From Pseudomonadales bacterium (lineage in GTDB: Bacteria; Pseudomonadota; Gammaproteobacteria; Pseudomonadales; Pseudohongiellaceae): DNA of 64,000 nucleotides. Both the position numbers and the translations under genes were made by a program. Below the pieces are notes generated by a model. That model worked only from the letters and a program-made list of their open reading frames with translations. It was not told the origin of the DNA and did not search any database. Location: positions 930,001-994,000 of the forward strand of contig JACKOH010000002.1 of assembly GCA_024234395.1 (NCBI GenBank), read 5' to 3'. This document shows, one piece after another, positions 60,170 to 64,000 of the stretch (position 1 is its first letter; each line of letters begins with the position of its first letter).

Positions 60170-60973
60170 TTAACACCCCTTGGTGGCCCGGGTGGCGATA
60201 TAGAGAGGGCTGTATCCGTTCAGCGGAGTGGCCTCATCTGACCAGGTGTCTTCATAAAACCCACTGATCTGGAATCCTGCTGCAATCTGGCCGCCAATCT
60301 GTGCCTCCAGCAGGTGGCCGAATTCGAAGGGTCTGCCGCTTTTTTCCAACTCGGCTCTGGCAGGCTCATCGAGGCTTTCGGGTTCGGCAAAGGGGAGTCG
60401 GTATCTGACTGTCAACTCACCGGTTCGCTCCGTTTCGAGTGGATCGAACAGAAAAAACAATGGGTTCATGAACCCGGCCAGTAAATTCCCACCTGGTTTC
60501 AGTACCCGGAAACACTCTTTCCAGACCACGGTAACATCGGGGACAAAAACGTTGGATACGGGATGGAAGATCAGGTCGAAAGTATCCGGATTGAAAAGGG
60601 AAAGATCCGCCATATCACCCTGTATGAATTCCATTTCCAGGTTGTCCCTTCTGGCTACCTCGCGGTCCCTGTCGAGCTGTTCCTCGGAAAGATCGAAGCT
60701 GGTTACGTGGGCACCTGCGGCGGCAAGAACAGGAGCCTGTTGACCCCCTCCCGATGCCAGGCAAAGTACCTTGCGGCCCTCCAGATCCTTGAACCAGTCG
60801 TCTGGAACCGGTTTGTTGGGCGTAAGAATCACTGACCAGTCACCGTTACGAGCTTTGCGGATATGTTCCGGACCTATCGGAGTGGACCATTCAATGCGCT
60901 TCCTTGAATAGTGGTTCCAGGCCTTACGATTATGCTCGATCAGTTGCCGGTAGCGGTCAGTCGGTGTGGTCAT
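60170..60973 (-). CDS. Class I SAM-dependent methyltransferase
   Basis: 267 residues. Motif I VLCLASGGGQQAPVLAAAGAHV near 70, then FDLSEEQLDRDREVAR with the acidic ribose contact, FIQGDMADLSLF and FDLIFHPVSNVFV, in a Rossmann fold. The substrate is unknown; small molecules such as quinones or thiopurines are typical for this subgroup. The start overlaps the stop of the DUF3047 gene by 4 nt (ATGA). Confidence 0.88.
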   Translation of the reverse strand: MTTPTDRYRQLIEHNRKAWNHYSRKRIEWSTPIGPEHIRKARNGDWSVILTPNKPVPDDWFKDLEGRKVLCLASGGGQQAPVLAAAGAHVTSFDLSEEQLDRDREVARRDNLEMEFIQGDMADLSLFNPDTFDLIFHPVSNVFVPDVTVVWKECFRVLKPGGNLLAGFMNPLFFLFDPLETERTGELTVRYRLPFAEPESLDEPARAELEKSGRPFEFGHLLEAQIGGQIAAGFQISGFYEDTWSDEATPLNGYSPLYIATRATKGC

Positions 60974-61854
60974 TGGGATATCGGCAAGTTGCCAGGAAAG
61001 CGGCTGAAATTTGAACCCGGTCCCTCAACCTGCTGTTTAAGTCGCACACTGGAGAACCAGGCAATACTGTCGTCGCCGGTCTCGTCGGAATCACAGAACA
61101 GGCCGATACGGGTGATCACCGGCGCTCCCTCATCGTCCGGCCAGAACCGCTGATACAGCGACAACAGGTTGACCTCCTCGTTCTGCCATTCACCCAGGTT
61201 CCCGCTTCCGCCATTGGCAACATAATGTGGGAAGTTCCCGATGATCTTGGTGTCGCCGGCCTGCAGGTGGTTGCCCCAGATAATTTCCAGCGCCCGCCTT
61301 TCATTAGCGGCACTGAGGAAGCTGATGAACAGCCGGGCCGGGTGATCATCCCCGGCACGGGTCAGTTCGTCCCGGTCACTTTCGATTGGATCCTCTATCA
61401 GCCAGCGCCAGGCCAGCAGCGGATAGCGATCCAGCGGTACTTCAACGAACCGGAACAGCATGGAGGCACTGTTGTCGGTTGCCAGGCGCAGTGCCTGCTC
61501 ACCGCCGATACTGCCAAACGACAGGTCCATCGCCCTGCGGGTCAGAAACCGGCGATGCCACCAGCCATCCGGAGGCGGGTCCAGCGGCATGGGTCTGGTA
61601 AAGTCCATGACCGTCAGTTCCTGTTCACCGACCAACGCCACAAAAGCGCTGAAACCGGGCTCGGTGACCACCGCCAACCCGGTGTCGTTACCCGGCTTCA
61701 GGACATTGGAAGGTACCGGAATCGCAGTTCGATCCCGGTAATAGAGGTAGCCTGCGGCCAGCAACATTACGACGGTTACCAGCACCAGGACCGTCACTCT
61801 GCCGCCGGCATAAGCCGGGGCACCCGGGCCGGTACCGGATGGTCCAGTCGCCAT
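60970..61854 (-). CDS. DUF3047 domain protein, membrane-anchored
   Basis: 294 residues from ATG 61854; other in-frame ATGs at 61887 and 61893 and a frame open to 61959 make the start uncertain. One helix near residues 20-40 (VTVLVLVTVVMLLAAGYLYY). The periplasmic DUF3047 domain has LLAWRWLIEDPIE, DDHPARLFISFLS, RALEIIWGN and AWFSSVRL. Function unknown. Coupled to the methyltransferase. Confidence 0.8.
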   Translation of the reverse strand: MATGPSGTGPGAPAYAGGRVTVLVLVTVVMLLAAGYLYYRDRTAIPVPSNVLKPGNDTGLAVVTEPGFSAFVALVGEQELTVMDFTRPMPLDPPPDGWWHRRFLTRRAMDLSFGSIGGEQALRLATDNSASMLFRFVEVPLDRYPLLAWRWLIEDPIESDRDELTRAGDDHPARLFISFLSAANERRALEIIWGNHLQAGDTKIIGNFPHYVANGGSGNLGEWQNEEVNLLSLYQRFWPDDEGAPVITRIGLFCDSDETGDDSIAWFSSVRLKQQVEGPGSNFSRFPGNLPISQ

Positions 61855-62074
61855 CGTGTCATTTTTCCGTTGATGTGGTAATGTCATTCTCATAACAACA
61901 AGCCAGTGGGAGCAGTACCCGGCCCACAACCAGGTGCGTCCATGGGTAACCTCGCTCACGATCCTGAAATATTCAATTTCTTAATATGCTGCATCGGCGC
62001 AAACCAGGCACGATCGGGCAGTTTTCCCTCATTAAAGACTCCGGTCCTGGAACACTGATACCAAGGAAATACTC

Positions 62075-62410
62075 ATGACAGCAAGCAGCACTGACAACAA
62101 CGGTCCACTTATGCATATTGTCACGCTCGACTGCAAGGATGCCGGGCATGCAAGTCAATGTCTGAAGGCACTTGCCGACTATGGCAGGCCCGATGCACTT
62201 GCCTTCAACTGTGTTTCCTACGAGTTCGGGCTCCGGGAGGGATCTGCTGAAACCGTCTATCTTATCGAGCGCTGGCGCAGCTGGCAGGATCTCGACGCAT
62301 TACTGACGGAAAAAGTGGTCCCCGCGTTACCGATGTATAACCAACTGCTGAAAAGACCATTTGATCCCGCGCAGGATACCTTGAGAATAACACTTTCCCC
62401 AGGAACATGA
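62075..62410 (+). CDS. ABM-like (antibiotic biosynthesis monooxygenase fold) protein
   Basis: 111 residues (an in-frame ATG at 62111 would give a shorter form). Ferredoxin-like strands: MHIVTLDCKDAGHASQCLKALADYG (in part), ALAFNCVSYEFGLREGSAETVYLIERWRSWQDLDAL (in part), as in ABM-fold proteins that bind heme or quinones. Function unknown. Followed after 22 nt by the F420/PNPOx-like gene. Confidence 0.65.
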   Translation: MTASSTDNNGPLMHIVTLDCKDAGHASQCLKALADYGRPDALAFNCVSYEFGLREGSAETVYLIERWRSWQDLDALLTEKVVPALPMYNQLLKRPFDPAQDTLRITLSPGT

Positions 62411-62432
62411 ACGATCGAGGAGAAGTCAGATT

Positions 62433-63059
62433 ATGAGTACACTGAGAAATGTCCTGCTGCTTATCGTGATCCTGGCGGCTGTCGCGCTGGTCACGCTGCG
62501 CATAACCGGTCTGGATCCCCGTTATATCGATCCCAGCAGTGAAGCGTTTGTGGAGAGCGGTCGCACCGCCTGGCCCGGTCTCTGGCTGAAAGGTGAGGTG
62601 GTCAAAGAGCCGGTGGAAAACTGGGACTGGGTTTATCAGGTCAACGATCCCGTCAGGGGCAATACGATCATGCTGGAGACGCGATCCTGGTATGGAATCC
62701 CTCATTCTGTAACGATCAATCCTGTGGCTCGCGGTGAGATACTTTACATCAGTGGCAGCGAGCAGGATTTCAGATTGGAAAAGGAGTTCCCTGATTCCAA
62801 GGCCTGGTGGGCCAATGTCGAGCGGGATCCCCGCGTACGTATGAAAATCGACGGCAGGATTTACGAGATGACGGTGGTGCTGATCCCGGACCGGGCGGAA
62901 ATTGCAAGGCTGCTGGGAAGAAATCCTGTCACCACCGAGGTCGGCCCGGACGGTCAGGAAAGAATCACGGGTATCAGGCATCTCTGGCGGGTTTACCAGC
63001 GCAACATACCTGAATACGGGGACGGGTCCGTGGCGTCACGAGCCAATGCTTCGCTTTAG
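62433..63059 (+). CDS. Membrane-anchored split beta-barrel (PNPOx/F420-type) protein
   Basis: 208 residues, GAGGAG before the start. N-terminal helix about 5-25. Then a split beta-barrel-like part (RGNTIMLETRSWYGIPHSVTINPV, EILYISGSEQ, RDPRVRMKIDGRIYEMTVVLI, each in part), similar to flavin/F420-binding PNPOx-fold proteins. The cofactor is not certain. It may form a unit with the ABM-like gene upstream. Confidence 0.6.
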   Translation: MSTLRNVLLLIVILAAVALVTLRITGLDPRYIDPSSEAFVESGRTAWPGLWLKGEVVKEPVENWDWVYQVNDPVRGNTIMLETRSWYGIPHSVTINPVARGEILYISGSEQDFRLEKEFPDSKAWWANVERDPRVRMKIDGRIYEMTVVLIPDRAEIARLLGRNPVTTEVGPDGQERITGIRHLWRVYQRNIPEYGDGSVASRANASL

Positions 63060-63204
63060 CTGGCGTAACGCGGCAGAAGCAGAGTGTCGATCAGAACAGG
63101 TTGCATAGAGCGACTCAGTGCCAGGCTACCCTCAAGTGTTGCTTGTCCCGGGCTGGCGCGGTGAATACTGTAAGAGAATACAAAATCACTAAGAGGAATA
63201 ATCC

Positions 63205-64000
63205 ATGTCATCGAAAGAAAGACGTACCGTTCCAGTTGAAGCAATCGAAATCTATAACCAGTATATTCATGGTGAAATCAGCCGCCGGACGTTTCTGAAT
63301 CGGGTCAGGAAATTCGCTGTGGCGGGGCTCTCGGCCAGCGTTATCGTTGAAGCTCTGATGCCGGACTATGCAATGGGTCAACAGATTGCCCGTGACGATG
63401 AGCGCATCACTGCCAGTTACGTTACGTTGCCATCGCCGCAGGGTAATGGCTATGTCAGGGGCTACCTGGTAAGACCCTACAGTGCCGACAGCCGCAGCGA
63501 GTCGCCGGCTCAGTTGCCTGGCATTATCGTGGTGCATGAAAACCGCGGATTGAATCCCCACACCGAAGACGTCGCCCGGCGCTTTGCACTGGCCAATTTC
63601 ATGGCTTTTGCCCCCGATGTGTTGACTTCGGTGGGAGGCTATCCCGGTGACGACTACCAGGGTGGTCAGCTGTTCAGGGAGATCGATAACGACAAAAAAT
63701 TTGAAGATATAGTAGCCAGCGCCCTATGGCTTAAGAATCGATCTGACTGTACCGGTAAAATCGGCGTGACCGGGTTCTGTTACGGTGGCAGTGTTTCCAA
63801 TCAGTTGGCGGTCAGGCTGGGTGGGGAACTGGCAGCGGCAGTTCCGTTCTATGGCGGCGCAGTCGATACCGCGGAAGTGTCGCGAATCCGTGCCGCGATA
63901 CTGGTTCAGCACGGCGAACTCGATACCCGCCTGGTGGAAGGCTGGCCGGCTTACGATGCGGCACTGACCGCTGCCAATGTTCCCCACGAAGGGCATATCT
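63205..64000 (+). CDS. Dienelactone hydrolase family protein (partial, runs off the window)
   Basis: 265 codons visible, no stop before the window end. A Tat-like or membrane signal (EISRRTFLNRVRKFAVAGLSA) lies near 24-45. Dienelactone hydrolase features: IIVVHENRGLNPHTEDVARR near 109, nucleophile elbow GFCYGGSVSN near 189 with Cys as nucleophile, and LVQHGELDTR near 233 with the Asp. The catalytic His lies beyond the edge. Exported DLH-like proteins of this type are often esterases of unknown substrate. Confidence 0.88.
   Translation, partial: MSSKERRTVPVEAIEIYNQYIHGEISRRTFLNRVRKFAVAGLSASVIVEALMPDYAMGQQIARDDERITASYVTLPSPQGNGYVRGYLVRPYSADSRSESPAQLPGIIVVHENRGLNPHTEDVARRFALANFMAFAPDVLTSVGGYPGDDYQGGQLFREIDNDKKFEDIVASALWLKNRSDCTGKIGVTGFCYGGSVSNQLAVRLGGELAAAVPFYGGAVDTAEVSRIRAAILVQHGELDTRLVEGWPAYDAALTAANVPHEGHI

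Overview
The window reads as chromosome of a free-living, aerobic, probably marine gammaproteobacterium. The evidence is the gene content: PQQ quinoproteins, TonB receptor and PepSY protein, PA2778/PA2779 pair, cyanide-insensitive-type bd oxidase, YqjD/YqjE-like stress genes, and a yybP-ykoY riboswitch before a UPF0016 transporter. Genus cannot be set from the sequence alone. Genes are dense and mostly GC-rich. The exception is a visibly AT-richer 6.3 kb island at 9.3-15.7 kb.

Layout. (1) 0-9.2 kb: a broken small membrane gene, a thermonuclease-like protein, a minus-strand block of two PQQ dehydrogenases with a MAPEG protein and a beta-propeller protein, then a metallophosphoesterase, a TerB-like protein and a GST. 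(2) 9.28-15.69 kb: a genomic island in the 3' end of tRNA-Pro(CGG). It is bounded by a 66 bp direct repeat and carries integrase, an orphan gene coupled to it, an excisionase-like gene, a PEP-CTERM protein, an IS21 element and a gene interrupted by that IS. (3) 15.9-27.9 kb: exported hydrolases (carboxylesterase, alpha/beta hydrolase, M28-like peptidase), double-cupin proteins, then a PepSY protein, TonB receptor and TorF-like porin, with several inverted-repeat elements between them. (4) 28.3-34.9 kb: a sigma-factor-headed cluster: ECF sigma, zinc-finger anti-sigma with a protease-propeptide-like tail, an S8 protease broken by an in-frame TAG, a duplicated-domain protein with a c-type cytochrome tail, an outer-membrane protein and a YceI protein. 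(5) 35-43.2 kb: Mn-riboswitch and exporter, EF-hand protein, PqiA-like protein, MscS channel, PA2778/PA2779 pair, cydAB. (6) 43.2-47.5 kb: a small-protein stress locus (YqjK/YqjE/YqjD-like, CsbD, DUF1328, a small lipoprotein) around a sigma-54 activator, with three GG-N10-GC/GA promoter candidates. (7) 47.5-64 kb: 2OG-Fe(II) oxygenase with a TPR protein, a regulator operon with two matching operators, pyruvate kinase, purK-purE, an outer-membrane barrel, PEP carboxylase, a methyltransferase, and a dienelactone hydrolase cut by the window end.

The best candidates for undescribed systems are the ECF/anti-sigma/protease/cytochrome/YceI cluster, the local sigma-54 stress regulon, and the compact island with mirrored paired integrase-arm repeats. 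Family names are from motif recognition by eye; no database search was run.
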